Below are positions 1 through 8,996 of a DNA stretch of 32,200 nt, in pieces (within the stretch, counting starts at the first letter, position 1; every line of letters starts with the position of its first letter). Source of the stretch: Myxococcales bacterium (GTDB taxonomy: Bacteria; Myxococcota_A; Polyangia; Polyangiales; Polyangiaceae). The translations under genes were made by a program, and so were the position numbers. The stretch spans positions 1 through 32,200 of the forward strand of contig SYFR01000272.1 of assembly GCA_005800325.1 (NCBI GenBank). The letters run 5' to 3'. The notes under the pieces were generated by a model. It was not told where the DNA came from, searched no databases, and worked only from the letters and a program-made list of their open reading frames with translations.

Positions 1-142
1 CCGCGACGGCGCCGTCGCCACCGAGCTCGGTGCTCAAGCGGCCACCCATCGTGCCGCTAGCACACGCTGCCGCCGTGAGACCCAGCGGAACGAGCGCGAC
101 GAGCAGGCGCGCGCGCCGCGAGCGGGCGGCTTGGGAATGCAC
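1..142 (-). CDS. Putative lipoprotein, N-terminal fragment truncated by the left window edge
   Basis: Minus-strand reading from GTG at 142: VHSQAARSRRARLLVALVPLGLTAAACASGTMGGRLSTELGGDGAVA; Arg-rich n-region, hydrophobic core and lipobox-like LTAAAC; open to the window edge. Confidence 0.45.
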   Translation of the reverse strand, partial: MHSQAARSRRARLLVALVPLGLTAAACASGTMGGRLSTELGGDGAVA

Positions 143-351
143 GTATGCGCCGAGGGCGTAGGCCTTGCGAAGAGAGTCGCCGAAGATCACGCGCGCATTA
201 CACCATGGCGAAGAACCCGCGGGCCACTTTGAGTGCCGAGCGAAGGCACACTTCGGGGCGCACTTCGGGGCAAACTTCGGGGCGGCGCCTCGAGTACGCC
301 TCGAGTCGCGGGCTTGCCAGGCCGATGCTTCGGCGATATTCGGGGCGAACG

Positions 352-762
352 ATGGATCCCGAGGCACAGCGCGCGGCAAAGACCGCCGCACGCGACGTTC
401 TGGCGCTCGAGCTCCACGCCCTCTTGGGCCGCGGGACGCGCTACGAGGGCAAGCTGTGGTTTCAAGGGCAGGTGCGACTCGAGGGCGTCTTCTCCGGTGA
501 AATCCGGGGCGACGATGTGCTCGTCATCAGCACCGGCGCGGAGGTCGAGGGCGACGTCGAGGTCGGCACCTGCATCGTCACCGGCGGGACCGTGCGCGCC
601 AACATTCGCGCGCGCGAGTCGATCGAGCTTCACGCGTCGGCCATCGTGAAGGGCGATCTTCACGCGCCCAACGTCTTCATCGATCGCGGCGCGCAGTTCC
701 AGGGCAGCTGCCGCATGGCGCCGCTCGACCTCCCGCCGCGCGACGCGGACGAGGTCCCATGA
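352..762 (+). CDS. Bactofilin / polymer-forming cytoskeletal protein
   Basis: Repetitive beta-helix pattern YEGKLWFQGQVRLEGVFSGEIRGDDVLVISTGAEVEGDVEVGTCIVTGGTVRANIRARESIELHASAIVKGDLHAPNVFIDRGAQFQGSCRM; start placed at MDPEAQ (ORF is open back to 145). Confidence 0.85.
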   Translation: MDPEAQRAAKTAARDVLALELHALLGRGTRYEGKLWFQGQVRLEGVFSGEIRGDDVLVISTGAEVEGDVEVGTCIVTGGTVRANIRARESIELHASAIVKGDLHAPNVFIDRGAQFQGSCRMAPLDLPPRDADEVP

Positions 763-1541
763 CCGCTCCCTTCGCTCGACGACGCGTGTTGTCGCTCGCT
801 GCCGCGCTCGCCGGCGCGAGCCTCACCGGGCTCGCCACCCTCCCCGCGCACGCCGCGGGCGACGGCGACGCCGAGGCCGACGACGACGGCGATGCCGCGC
901 GAGACGACGACGAAGGGCAGAGCCCGGGCGAGCCAGGCGGCGGCACGAAAGAGAGCTCGCCCCCCGCCGCTACGGGCGGCGACGACGACGCTCCGGCAGG
1001 TTCCATCGCGACGCGCGATCGCTCCGTCGCCGAGACCTACTCGCGCCCGACGCCCGGCAGCGATTTCGTGACGGGCGGAGCGATCATCGGCATCAACACC
1101 GCCCTCGAAGACGTGCGCGCCGTCCTCTTCGCGTTCGGGGGCTACCGCACGATCCTGCCGCGCCTCGATCAGAGCCGGATCGTGGCGCGCAGCAAGGGCA
1201 CGACCGACGTGTACCTTCGCGCGCCGATCCTTCGCGGACTCGCGCACGTCTCGGGCACCGTGCGCTTTCCGCCGCCCAAGCCCTACCACGAGCTCGGCAT
1301 CCAGATCGACGGCAAGCTCGTGAAGGGCAACGTCGAGGCGTGGCGCGGCAGCTGGAAGGCGTTTCCCTGCGGGCGGCGGCGCACGGTGCTGAGGCTCGAG
1401 CTCTTCATCGACGTGACCGTGCCGGTGCCGACCTCGATCGTGAACCGCGAGGTGATCTGGGCCTGCGCTCAAGGCGTGACCGCCGTGCGCAACGTCGCCG
1501 AGTGCAACGCGAGCCGCAGGGCCGCGGGCTCGCACGTCTAG
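759..1541 (+). CDS. Hypothetical secreted protein with Asp/Glu-rich linker
   Basis: Signal-peptide-like N-terminus (RRRVLSLAAALAGASLTGLATLPAHAA); ATGA overlap with the bactofilin stop indicates coupling. Confidence 0.7.
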   Translation: MTAPFARRRVLSLAAALAGASLTGLATLPAHAAGDGDAEADDDGDAARDDDEGQSPGEPGGGTKESSPPAATGGDDDAPAGSIATRDRSVAETYSRPTPGSDFVTGGAIIGINTALEDVRAVLFAFGGYRTILPRLDQSRIVARSKGTTDVYLRAPILRGLAHVSGTVRFPPPKPYHELGIQIDGKLVKGNVEAWRGSWKAFPCGRRRTVLRLELFIDVTVPVPTSIVNREVIWACAQGVTAVRNVAECNASRRAAGSHV

Positions 1542-1586
1542 TTCCGCGCGCGCTAGCCTTCCCGCGCGACGCCGAAGCTGCTCTCC

Positions 1587-2345
1587 ATGGCCCTCGCCTC
1601 CCTCGTCACTGGCTCGCTCATCACGGGTTCGCTCCTCTCGCTGCTCGCGATTCCGAAGGCGCCTGCGAGCTCGCCCTGCCCGAGCGACATGGCGCACGTC
1701 GCGGGCGACCACGTCGAAGACCTCCAGCGCGTCTGCACGGAGAAGCGCTTTGGCAACAAGTGCTTCGCGTTCGCGCCGGGGCTCCTCTTCGGCGAGGGGG
1801 CGCGCACGGCGCTCGACGTGTGCGTCGACCGCTTCGAGTGGCCGAACCGCGCGGGCGCGCTCGCCGAGGTGATGGTGAGCTATCTCGAGGCCGAGGCCGC
1901 GTGCGCCTCGGTCGACAAACGCCTCTGCACCGAATACGAATGGGAGCTCGCGTGCGAAGGAGCGGTGCCGTCGCCGTGGCCTTACGGCTGGTCGCGAGAG
2001 CGCGGCGCGTGCAACAACGATAAAACGTTTCGCGCCTACGACGAACAGAAGCTCGCGTCGCCCGACGCCGAGGTCAAGACGCGCGAGGTCCTGCGGCTCA
2101 TGCAGGCCGAGCCGAGCGGCAGCTTCGCGCGCTGCGAGAGCGCGTTCGGCGTCAAGGACCAGATCGGCAACGTCGAAGAGTGGGTGCGGACCTCGCGCGC
2201 GGCGTGGCCCTACCGCTCGTCGCTCAAGGGCGGTTACTGGTCAAAACCGTGGAGCGGATGCCGCGGCACGAACGAGAGCCACTCGCCCGGTTTTCGCTAC
2301 TACCAGACCGGTTTTCGGTGCTGCCGCGACGCGGACCGGACGTAG
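1587..2345 (+). CDS. SUMF1/formylglycine-generating-enzyme-like domain protein
   Basis: CVDRFEWPNRAG...KRLCTEYEWELACEG...GNVEEWV...LKGGYWSKPWSGCRGTNESHSPGFRYYQTGFRCCRD; same architecture as the 10690-11673 gene. Confidence 0.8.
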   Translation: MALASLVTGSLITGSLLSLLAIPKAPASSPCPSDMAHVAGDHVEDLQRVCTEKRFGNKCFAFAPGLLFGEGARTALDVCVDRFEWPNRAGALAEVMVSYLEAEAACASVDKRLCTEYEWELACEGAVPSPWPYGWSRERGACNNDKTFRAYDEQKLASPDAEVKTREVLRLMQAEPSGSFARCESAFGVKDQIGNVEEWVRTSRAAWPYRSSLKGGYWSKPWSGCRGTNESHSPGFRYYQTGFRCCRDADRT

Positions 2346-2402
2346 CGTCGACGACCGAGCCCCACGCGGTGGGCCCCACGGCAGCCCCGCCTCCGCGCCG
2401 CA

Positions 2403-3854
2403 TCAACCCGGCTCGCCGCTGGGCTCGCCCGCGCTCAGCTCGCCCTCGACGCCGCGGCTGTGCTCGGGCAAGGGCGGCAACTCCGCGCGGTCGCTGCCCG
2501 GCGCGATCCAAAAGATCTCGGGCGTCGCTCGGTAGCCGCTATAGAACTGCCGCGTGTCGGAGTGCCCGTCAGCGTAATTGACGAGCACCGTCGAGTGGAC
2601 GTCCATGCCGCGCGTCCCCTTCTGCTTACGGAACGAGCGCCCCGCGGTCAGGAACGGCTTCTCGACGATGCGGCGTAGGAACGGCTCGATGTTCGAGATC
2701 CCGAAGCCGTACTTCACGCTCTTCACGCGCTCGCCGCCGAGCAGCTCGATCTTGAGCGTGCCCTTCGCCGGAGTGAACGCGTGCACGACGATGGTGAACG
2801 GGTGCGGGTTCGCGAGCTTCAGATCGACGGCGCCGTAGGACACCGTCGCGTCGAGGCCGAGCAGCGTGTAGTCCGACGGGCGCGTGTGGCTCTTGCGCTC
2901 GATGACGGCGAGCCCACCGTAGACGGCCGCGCCGAACAGCGTGCTCGACACCTGGCACGTGCCTCCGCCGATCCCGACCGTGAGCTCGTCGCCCTGAATC
3001 TCCGGGGCTTCGTGAAACCCTGCGGCGCGCGTACGCGGCCCGATCCGCTCGTTGAAGCTCACCACCTGGCCGGACCGCAACACCGTGCCATCGAGCTTCT
3101 GCGCCGCGAGCTCGACGTTGGCGGAGCGACCGACCTTGAACGGCTGGTACTTCGTCTCGAAGGTCGAGAGGATCTTGTCGACCTCGATGTCCTCGAGATC
3201 GTGGAGCGTCACCTTGGCGCGGAGGACGCTGGTGGCGAGCTCGACGTCGAGGCGCGGAACGCCCGCGTCCGCTCCGTCGTGAGCCGCGCTCGGACCGCGC
3301 GCGACCACATCGAGCATGACGCGCAAGAGCGCGACCGAAGCCGGCACCTCGAGCGAAATTCCCGAGACGTCGGCGACGCGAGCGTGCCGCGCGAGATCGA
3401 GCACGGCGTCGGTCGGCGCGGTGTCGACGACCTGCGCGAACCGCTCGAGAACGCGCGCTGCCGCTGCCTCGTCGAGCGCGAGGACGAGCGGCACGTCGAG
3501 CTGTCCCGTGCGCGCGCGGCGAGCCTCGCGCATGCGCCGCGGGAGCGACCCGACATGGCCGATCGCGAGCGCCGCCTCGCGCGTCTTATCGACATCGAGC
3601 GCTGCGCCGAGCTCGCCGAGCGTGGTCTCGAGGCGCTTGCCGCCGCCGAGCAGCGCGACGGGTCGCGCCCGAAGCTCGCGGTCACGCGCGGCGAGCCACG
3701 GATCGAGCGGCGAGCGCGGCACCTCGCGTCCTCCGACGCGCAGCCCGTGCGCGTGCGGCCGCGTTGGCACAAAGGGGGCGAGCGGAACGAGCGCGGCCGC
3801 GCCGACGACGACGCCGAGGCCGATCGGCAGCGCGAGAGACAGCCAGCGCTTCAT
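2403..3854 (-). CDS. VanW family protein
   Basis: FNERIGPRTRAAGFHEAPEIQGDELTVGIGGGTCQVSSTLFGAAVYGGLAVIERKSHTRPSDYTLLGLDATV core typical of VanW; N-terminal TM (MKRWLSLALPIGLGVVVGAAAL); start at 3854 preferred over 3896. Confidence 0.85.
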   Translation of the reverse strand: MKRWLSLALPIGLGVVVGAAALVPLAPFVPTRPHAHGLRVGGREVPRSPLDPWLAARDRELRARPVALLGGGKRLETTLGELGAALDVDKTREAALAIGHVGSLPRRMREARRARTGQLDVPLVLALDEAAAARVLERFAQVVDTAPTDAVLDLARHARVADVSGISLEVPASVALLRVMLDVVARGPSAAHDGADAGVPRLDVELATSVLRAKVTLHDLEDIEVDKILSTFETKYQPFKVGRSANVELAAQKLDGTVLRSGQVVSFNERIGPRTRAAGFHEAPEIQGDELTVGIGGGTCQVSSTLFGAAVYGGLAVIERKSHTRPSDYTLLGLDATVSYGAVDLKLANPHPFTIVVHAFTPAKGTLKIELLGGERVKSVKYGFGISNIEPFLRRIVEKPFLTAGRSFRKQKGTRGMDVHSTVLVNYADGHSDTRQFYSGYRATPEIFWIAPGSDRAELPPLPEHSRGVEGELSAGEPSGEPG

Positions 3855-4147
3855 GAGGGACTCGAGGCGACGAGCGAGCGACGACGGCAGGGGCACGACA
3901 GGGTAACGCCGGAAGCCTCACGCGCGCGACTAATTGGGCACGAAGCGAGCGCGCGTGGGGCGGCTGAGTCCGCTGCCTGAGCTCGAGCACGACGGCGCGC
4001 CCATCGACCTCTATGTGGACGTGCGTGCGCCGTGGCGGTCGACCCGCCCGCGGAGTCGACGCTCGGGAGCGGCTCGTTGACGAGCGCGCAGCCCGGCCAC
4101 GAGAGGAGGCCGATGGCGAGGGCGAGTACGAGTGCACTTCGAAGCAA
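3851..4147 (-). pseudogene. Possible frameshifted small lipoprotein gene upstream of the VanW gene
   Basis: MLRSALVLALAIGLLSWPGCALVNEPLPSVDSAGGS is a convincing lipoprotein signal; sequence becomes Arg-rich afterwards while the +1 frame reads THVHIEVDGRAVVLELRQ. Stop overlaps the VanW ATG as ATGA. Confidence 0.3.
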
Positions 4148-4354
4148 CGTGGGCAGGATCCCGGGAGGCTACTGCGCCCCTCCTCGAAACGCGTAGCGTC
4201 CTCAAATGACTGCGCTGCGATGGCGACGCTGTGGCGCAAGGCGACGAGTTCGCGCGCCCTCGTCCCGATCGGGACCGAGCGAATTCGTCAGCGCATTTCG
4301 GACTCAGCGCACGTTTCCCTCGAGCCAGGTCCGCCGCGCAATAAGGTGCCGCCC

Positions 4355-5827
4355 ATGGGGCTCGAGCGCGCGCTGTTGTTCTCGTTCGCGATGCATGGCC
4401 TCGGCATGCTCGCGATGGTGCTGCTGCTACTGCCCGGGATGCCCGGTGGTGGCACGGCGGACGATCTCGCCCGCGTTCACTACATCGCGGAGCATCCCTG
4501 GCTCTGGCGACTCGGCTGGCTGCCATGGCAGTTGACGGCGCTCTCGGACTTGCTGATCGGCATTGCCCTGGTCCGCTCCCCGTGCGTCCCGCGCCTCCCC
4601 GCGGTCCTCACGCTGCTCATCACCATCGCCGCGATCCTTCCCGATCAGCTCGGGCAGGCGCTGTGGATCACCCGCGGCATCACGCTCGCCCAGACCGACC
4701 CGATTGCGTATTTGCCCTACGAGAAGATGATCTTCTCCTGGACCGCGGCCTACGGGGCGATGTTGTACATCGTCGGCGCGCTCGGCTGGACCTGGTGCTT
4801 CGCGGCCGGCAAGCTCTGGTCACGCTCGCTGACGGTGCTGTCGATCGCGCTCTGGCCGATGTTCGCGCTGGTAGGCCTGGGTCCGCTCATCGGGATGAAT
4901 CCGCAGCTCGTCGCGGCAGGCAACGCGCTCGCGTTCGTCATGCTGCAAGCGTGGTTCTTGCTCGTGACCGAAGAGGTGGGCCGCCGCCTGCGACCGGAGA
5001 CTGCCCATGGACGCTGGGCGAAGTGGCGACATCCGCGGCAGGCGCTCTTCGACTTGATTGGCAATAGCCGCTTCCTGCGCGCGTGCGGCGAGCTCGTGCC
5101 GCTCGTCGCGTTTCGCGGCGATGTCACGGACGTCATCTACGTCAACTACCTATTACCCGCGGAGCGACTCGGGCCGCTCGTGCCCGCGGGCCTCGAGCTC
5201 GATCGCGTGGGTGCGAATGGCTCGCATGCGCTGTTCACGTTCCTCAGCTATCGCAACGCGAGCTTCGGCCCTCGCCTGCTCGGCCCGCTGCGGCGCTTGT
5301 TGCCAGGGGTGGTGCAGAGCAATTGGCGCATCCACGTCCGCTGTCCGCGGACGGGAGCCGCGGGGATCTACTTCGTGACGAACGCGATCGACTCCACGCC
5401 CCATGCCCTCGCAGCGCGCGTGCTCGCGGAGGGGATGCCGATGCACGTGCGCCACGAAGCCGACGTGAGCCCGACGCGCGTGCGTCTCGACCCCGGGAGC
5501 GGCACGGCCCCCGACTGCGAGGCCACCCTAGAGCCCACCGCGACGCCGACCGAAGGACCGTGGCGCGAGGCCTTCGCGAGTTGGCAAGAGTTCCTTGCCT
5601 ATTGCGTGCCGCAGGACCGCGCGATGTCGACCCAACCTTGGCAGCGCACGCTCACGCGCCAGGAGATCGACCTCGGGGTCCCGCTCGACGCCTGCGAGCC
5701 GCTCGCGGGGGAGGTGCGCTCACGCGCCGCCACGGCCATCGCCGGCGATGCTGTGCCCTTCTGTTTCCGCGTGCCCCGCGTGCGTTTCCTGTTCGCCCGC
5801 CAGCTCTCTGCGCCGCTCGCGGCATGA
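4355..5827 (+). CDS. Multi-pass membrane region fused to a DUF2071/YqjF-like domain
   Basis: Several hydrophobic helices in about the first 200 aa, then VIYVNYLLPAERLGPLVPAGLELDRVGANGSHALFTFLSYRN...HVRCPRTGAAGIYFVTNAIDS resembling DUF2071 proteins. Start set to ATG 4355. Confidence 0.55.
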   Translation: MGLERALLFSFAMHGLGMLAMVLLLLPGMPGGGTADDLARVHYIAEHPWLWRLGWLPWQLTALSDLLIGIALVRSPCVPRLPAVLTLLITIAAILPDQLGQALWITRGITLAQTDPIAYLPYEKMIFSWTAAYGAMLYIVGALGWTWCFAAGKLWSRSLTVLSIALWPMFALVGLGPLIGMNPQLVAAGNALAFVMLQAWFLLVTEEVGRRLRPETAHGRWAKWRHPRQALFDLIGNSRFLRACGELVPLVAFRGDVTDVIYVNYLLPAERLGPLVPAGLELDRVGANGSHALFTFLSYRNASFGPRLLGPLRRLLPGVVQSNWRIHVRCPRTGAAGIYFVTNAIDSTPHALAARVLAEGMPMHVRHEADVSPTRVRLDPGSGTAPDCEATLEPTATPTEGPWREAFASWQEFLAYCVPQDRAMSTQPWQRTLTRQEIDLGVPLDACEPLAGEVRSRAATAIAGDAVPFCFRVPRVRFLFARQLSAPLAA

Positions 5828-5950
5828 GCGCGTGGGCGCCGCGGGCCGCGGCTGCAGGTGGAGCTCCCCGTCGACGATCTCCGCCACATGGTGCGGCGCT
5901 GCGGCGAGCACGTCCTCGTAAGTCGCGCGTCGACGAGCGGGGTCGGACAT
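5828..5950 (-). pseudogene. Uma2-family (DUF820) N-terminal remnant
   Basis: MSDPARRRATYEDVLAAAPHHVAEIVDGELHLQPRPAA resembles the N-terminus of Uma2 family proteins; similarity stops where the neighbouring convergent CDS ends. Confidence 0.6.
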
Positions 5951-6088
5951 GGCACGAGGAGACTAGCACCCAGGTGAGGCTCCACGCTGCTCCTGCCAGC
6001 TACCGGCATTGATGGGTACGAGCGCGTCGGGACGCGACGGGCGAGTCCGCCATATCGTGCCGCCCTCCGAGGCCGTATCGTTCTTGCC

Positions 6089-7483
6089 ATGACGGGTAGA
6101 ATGCCGCTCGCGCGCGCGTGCTCGCTGGTCGCGCTGGCTCAGGGCCTATTGTTCGGCTCGAGCGCCGGGGCGACGGGCATGCAGGGGCACATCTACATGG
6201 CCGAGTGCGGCGCCGAACAGCTCGCGGCGGGGCCGCTGCGTACGGCGGTGTTCGACGAAGAGCTCCCGTGGCTCACGAACGGAGCCTTCTTCCCAGACTC
6301 TGGCTACACCGCCGACGACCACGACCAAGGCGAGATCCCGCACTGGGAGGGCTACGTCGACGCCTACGTCGCGTGGCTGCGCGCCCATTTCGACGAGCCG
6401 CTCTCGGCGCCCGAGGCGCGCGAGCACGTGGCGTTTCTGTTCGGTATCGCGGCGCATGGGATCACGGACTCGACCTTCGACTCGTTGCTCTGGCCCGCGT
6501 CCGCAGAGCGAGATCCGGGCAACGTCGAGTCGCTCGACACCGCGATGGACGTCTTTCTCGTCCACGACCTCGCTCGCCATCTCGTGCCGGACATCGTCCT
6601 CCACGAGGACGTGCTCTCGCAGCTCTTCTCGGACGTCGGCCACCCGATCTCGGAGGATGCCATCGTGGACGCCATGGCCGTCGCGCGGGTCGGGATCGCG
6701 GCGGTCACGAATTTTCTCGCAGCCCACCCCGAGGAGCGGCTCGCAGAGCATCCGTGGGCGCACACGGCGTACCTCGATCCGCGCACGCCTGGCGGCTATG
6801 CGTTCGGTGCGCGCGTGGTGAGGCGCTATTACGAGGAGCTCGAGAAGCGCCTGGCCGGCAGCGCCGACGTCGCTGGCCTCGTCATTGGCACGTATCCCGA
6901 CGCCACGACGCCGCTCGCCGCCCTCGATCGGAACGACGCGCACGCGCGCCTCGTCATCTTCTTCGGGCATGGCGTCGATCGCGCGAGCTTCAGCGCCGCG
7001 AGCGTCGTCGTTCGCGATGAGCTGGGCAATTCGGTTCCGGGTGCGGTGAACGGCTTTCGCGGCGACGAGTGGCTCAACGTCGTGACCTTCGATCCGGAGG
7101 GGGATTGGGCAGCCGATGCGAGCTACGAGCTCGTCGTCAAGAAGACGCTCGTCACGCAGGGCGGGCACTCGCCGTCGGCCGACATCGTGGTCCCGTTCAC
7201 CGCGCCGTGCGCCGGGTGCGAGCCGAGGCTTGGGAAGGCAGGTGTGCCGCCGTCGTCGTGCCCGCTCACCGACACCCGCCATCCGTTCCCCGCGGACGAG
7301 CCCACAGGCGTTGGCGGGGGCGACGCCGAGCCGGGAGCCGCGCAGGACGAGCCGTCGGGCTGCACGCTCGGAACAGCCGCGCGACACGAGGGCGCGCTCG
7401 CGGCGATGCTGGTCGGCGCCATCGCTCTCAGCATGCGGCGCGACCGAGACGCTCGCCGCGCGCGGGGGCGCTCGGCCTCGTAG
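6089..7483 (+). CDS. Secreted zinc-dependent phospholipase C-like protein with Ig-like segment and MYXO-CTERM-like tail
   Basis: TGMQGHIYMAECG..., FLFGIAAHGITDSTFDSLLWP, FLVHDLARH typical of Zn-dependent PLC-like proteins; C-terminus SGCTLGTAARHEGALAAMLVGAIALSMRRDRDARRARGRSAS fits Cys + TM + Arg tail. Confidence 0.65.
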   Translation: MTGRMPLARACSLVALAQGLLFGSSAGATGMQGHIYMAECGAEQLAAGPLRTAVFDEELPWLTNGAFFPDSGYTADDHDQGEIPHWEGYVDAYVAWLRAHFDEPLSAPEAREHVAFLFGIAAHGITDSTFDSLLWPASAERDPGNVESLDTAMDVFLVHDLARHLVPDIVLHEDVLSQLFSDVGHPISEDAIVDAMAVARVGIAAVTNFLAAHPEERLAEHPWAHTAYLDPRTPGGYAFGARVVRRYYEELEKRLAGSADVAGLVIGTYPDATTPLAALDRNDAHARLVIFFGHGVDRASFSAASVVVRDELGNSVPGAVNGFRGDEWLNVVTFDPEGDWAADASYELVVKKTLVTQGGHSPSADIVVPFTAPCAGCEPRLGKAGVPPSSCPLTDTRHPFPADEPTGVGGGDAEPGAAQDEPSGCTLGTAARHEGALAAMLVGAIALSMRRDRDARRARGRSAS

Positions 7484-7562
7484 CCGACGTCGTGCGACCG
7501 TGCGTGCGACCGTGCCTGCGATTGCGATTCCGCGGACGCGAGGCTAGGGTCGCGCCACGGTC

Positions 7563-8111
7563 ATGGCTCTCAAGGGGGACCCGCGGTATTTGTCGGACTA
7601 CGTCGAGGTGCTCGACGAGCTCGGTCCGGCCGCGTTCAAGGTCAAATATCGCGGCAATTTCCTGGTCGGCATGGGCCTCGTGGGGCGCGTGCTCGAGCGC
7701 AGCAGCACGCGGCGAACGCTCGGGACGAGCTCGTCGGAAGAGCTCGCCGCCGCCCAGGCGCTCATGGGCCGCGTGTATCCGATCCGAAAGGCTCCCGGGG
7801 CGCGCCCCGGCCCGATGATCACGCTCGGCCAGTCGGCGGAGAACGATCTGCAGATCGCCGAGTACACGCTCTCGACCCACCACGCGGCGTTCACCTACGA
7901 GGGCACGCGCCTCATGGTGATCGATCTCGGCAGCATGAACGGCACCAAAGTAAACGACCAAGCGGTGCTGAGCGTGAAGCCGGTGCACCTCACGGACAAG
8001 GCGAAGGTCGCGATGGGGCGGCTGCGGTTCGAGTTCATGAGCGGCGACACGTTCTTCGCGCGGGTCTTCATGCTGCTCAACGGCGCGAACGTCCCCGTGC
8101 CGAAGGTCTAG
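7563..8111 (+). CDS. FHA domain protein
   Basis: ITLGQSAENDLQIAEYTLSTHHAAFTYEGTRLMVIDLGSMNGTKVNDQAV is a classic FHA core. Confidence 0.85.
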   Translation: MALKGDPRYLSDYVEVLDELGPAAFKVKYRGNFLVGMGLVGRVLERSSTRRTLGTSSSEELAAAQALMGRVYPIRKAPGARPGPMITLGQSAENDLQIAEYTLSTHHAAFTYEGTRLMVIDLGSMNGTKVNDQAVLSVKPVHLTDKAKVAMGRLRFEFMSGDTFFARVFMLLNGANVPVPKV

Positions 8112-8136
8112 CCAGGACTCGGCCGAAACTTCCGTG

Positions 8137-8166
8137 CTCGGCCCGGGGGCCCTTTTTCGGGCCGAG
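8137..8166. terminator. Hairpin between convergent FHA and thiS genes
   Basis: Perfect 9-bp inverted repeat CTCGGCCCG (8137-8145) / CGGGCCGAG (8158-8166); an inner alternative hairpin GGCC-cggg-GGCC is followed by CTTTTT on the + strand. Confidence 0.5.
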
Positions 8167-8174
8167 AGTCGAGG

Positions 8175-8372
8175 TCAGCCGCCGCCGACGAAGTGGACGA
8201 TCTCGACGACGTCCCCGGCTTCGAGGACCGTCGCGTCGTGCGCCGCGCGCGGGACGACCTCGCCGTTGCGCTCGACCGCCACGGGGCCGGTGATGCCGAG
8301 GCCGAGGAGGAGCCCCGCTACCGTGACGTCTGGCTCGACCGTCGCCTCTTGCCCGTTGACGGTGAGCGTCAT
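8175..8372 (-). CDS. thiS: ThiS-like sulfur carrier protein
   Basis: [22 protein letters not shown]...[12 protein letters not shown]...[16 protein letters not shown]; beta-grasp pattern and terminal GG. Confidence 0.85.
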   Translation of the reverse strand: MTLTVNGQEATVEPDVTVAGLLLGLGITGPVAVERNGEVVPRAAHDATVLEAGDVVEIVHFVGGG

Positions 8373-8893
8373 CGCGCCTCCATCGCCAGGTACTCCCGCG
8401 CGAGCTCGACGTAGTGCGCTGCGCCGTCTCGCCCCATGCGGCCCTCGTGGTCGCGCACCGGGCGCACGACCTTGGCCGGGCTGCCGAGCACGAGCGAGCG
8501 CGGCGGAATACGCATCCCGGGCGTCACGAGCGCGCCGGCACCGACGAGCGATCCCTCGCCGATGAGCGCGTCGTCGAGCACGATCGCTCCCATGCCGATG
8601 AGGCAGCCGTCCTCGATGGTGCAGCCATGCAGGATGGCGCGGTGCCCGACCGTGACCTCGGCGCCGATGGTCGTGTTCGCGCTGCCGCCGGTCACGTGAA
8701 TCACCGAAAGATCCTGGATGTTGGTCGCGCGCCCGATCCGCACGAAGCCGACGTCACCGCGGACGACGCTTCCGAACCACAGGCTCGAGTCGTCACCGAG
8801 GGTCACGTCGCCGGCGACGACCGCGGTGCTCGCCACGTAGACGCCGCTGCCGAGCTGTGGGGTCGCGCCGCGAAAACTTAGAACGTGTTTCAC
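8369..8893 (-). CDS. Gamma-carbonic anhydrase family protein
   Basis: Left-handed beta-helix hexapeptides with [17 protein letters not shown] and [24 protein letters not shown]; three His retained; GTG start at 8893; ATGA overlap with thiS. Confidence 0.85.
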   Translation of the reverse strand: MKHVLSFRGATPQLGSGVYVASTAVVAGDVTLGDDSSLWFGSVVRGDVGFVRIGRATNIQDLSVIHVTGGSANTTIGAEVTVGHRAILHGCTIEDGCLIGMGAIVLDDALIGEGSLVGAGALVTPGMRIPPRSLVLGSPAKVVRPVRDHEGRMGRDGAAHYVELAREYLAMEAR

Positions 8894-8996
8894 GTCTTCG
8901 TCCCCTGCGCGTCGCTGCCGAGTGTCGGGGTCGCGTCGCGCATACCTAGAACGCGTTCCACGTGTTGGCCCACCGTTTGGTCCGCTCCACCCGCCA

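Noticed and set aside
1587-2345. Catalytically active formylglycine-generating enzyme
   Set aside because: Fold-level similarity only; the canonical copper-binding Cys context of true FGE is not evident, so called SUMF1-like.
2346-2402. Terminator between the convergent SUMF1-like and VanW genes (CCCAC-GCG-GTGGG)
   Set aside because: Short stem without a U-tract on either strand; too weak to call.
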